A stretch of 30,163 bases of DNA from a candidate division WOR-3 bacterium (GTDB lineage Bacteria > SDB-A): positions 1 to 30,163 of the forward strand of contig JAFGSQ010000029.1 in assembly GCA_016934535.1 (NCBI GenBank), in the 5' to 3' direction. The stretch's first letter is position 1, and every line of letters begins with the position of its first letter. Below, in pieces: positions 30,093-30,163 of this stretch. The position numbers were made by a program, and so were the translations under genes. Under the pieces are notes generated by a model. The model searched no databases and was not told the DNA's origin. It was given only the letters and a program-made list of their open reading frames with translations.

Positions 30093-30163
30093 TGAGTCGC
30101 GTGGGATTCGAACCCACGGCCCCCTGCTTAAAAGGCAGGTGCTCTACCTCCTGAGCTAGCGAC
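30093..30163 (-). tRNA. tRNA-Lys (anticodon TTT), 5' end cut by the window
   Basis: On the minus strand the sequence folds as a tRNA: D arm GCTC...GAGC, anticodon stem CCTGC/GCAGG with loop CTTTTAA (anticodon TTT, Lys), variable loop, and T arm CGTGGG TTCGAAT CCCACG. The 3' acceptor strand is GCGACTC with discriminator A at 30093. The matching 5' strand GAGTCGC lacks its first two bases because the window ends. No CCA is encoded (TTT follows the discriminator). The next gene starts 17 bases downstream. Confidence 0.95.

Noticed and set aside
1-30163. CRISPR array, insertion sequence, prophage or toxin-antitoxin system
   Set aside because: No regularly spaced repeats, transposase or integrase motifs, terminal inverted repeats or recognisable toxin pairs were seen on either strand.

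Overview
The window looks like a bacterial chromosome segment from a Gram-negative-type organism, probably an uncultured lineage of or near the FCB group (for example WOR-3 or a related candidate division). Evidence for this: a secreted Asp-box propeller protein ends in a type IX secretion-like (T9SS-like) sorting domain; there is a PorV/PorQ-like outer-membrane barrel; an LpxH-like lipid A phosphoesterase is present; YbeY has the Asp-type third metal ligand I associate with Bacteroidetes; and many proteins carry DUF4388 (PATAN) domains. The assignment is inferred from gene content; no phylogeny was run. Genes are tightly packed, with frequent start/stop overlaps and clear Shine-Dalgarno (SD) sites. 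I see no insertion sequences, prophage, CRISPR array or long repeats.

Layout. (1) 1-8374, plus strand: the tail of an unknown gene and its terminator, then phoH, a 7TM-HD protein of the PgpH family, ybeY and two tandem CNNM/CorC-type transporters (an extended ybeZYX-like cluster). These are followed by a QueG-like reductase, a VanZ-like membrane protein and an anchored protein of unknown function. (2) 8367-13182, minus strand: archease, RtcB RNA ligase and two small membrane proteins (DUF4234, DUF5684) ending at a strong terminator, then nadA, an RseC-like protein, queF and an unknown membrane protein. (3) 13222-13608, plus strand: a small anchored protein whose 3' end carries the terminator of the convergent aminotransferase gene. 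(4) 13612-18119, minus strand: a PLP aminotransferase, rsgA with a candidate leader peptide, and the secreted propeller protein. (5) 18416-22363, plus strand: hflX, a DUF89 phosphatase, a lytic transglycosylase, a SLOG-family protein and an LpxH-like phosphoesterase. (6) 22369-30163, minus strand: tRNA-Lys followed at once by a cyclic-nucleotide-binding protein, then an outer-membrane-like protein, a DUF4388 histidine kinase, a REC-DUF4388 response regulator, a possible roadblock-like protein, a PorV-like barrel, a stand-alone DUF4388 protein and a DUF1015 protein.

How the genes fit together. Region 1 combines rRNA maturation/quality control (PhoH, YbeY), probable c-di-AMP turnover and divalent-cation transport. 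Queuosine genes (queF and the queG-like gene) lie close together on opposite strands. RtcB and archease form a complete RNA ligation pair. The least explained part is region 6: a compact cassette linking two outer-membrane-type proteins to a two-component system in which sensor, regulator and a third protein all share the same DUF4388 domain. It is the best candidate here for an undescribed system.
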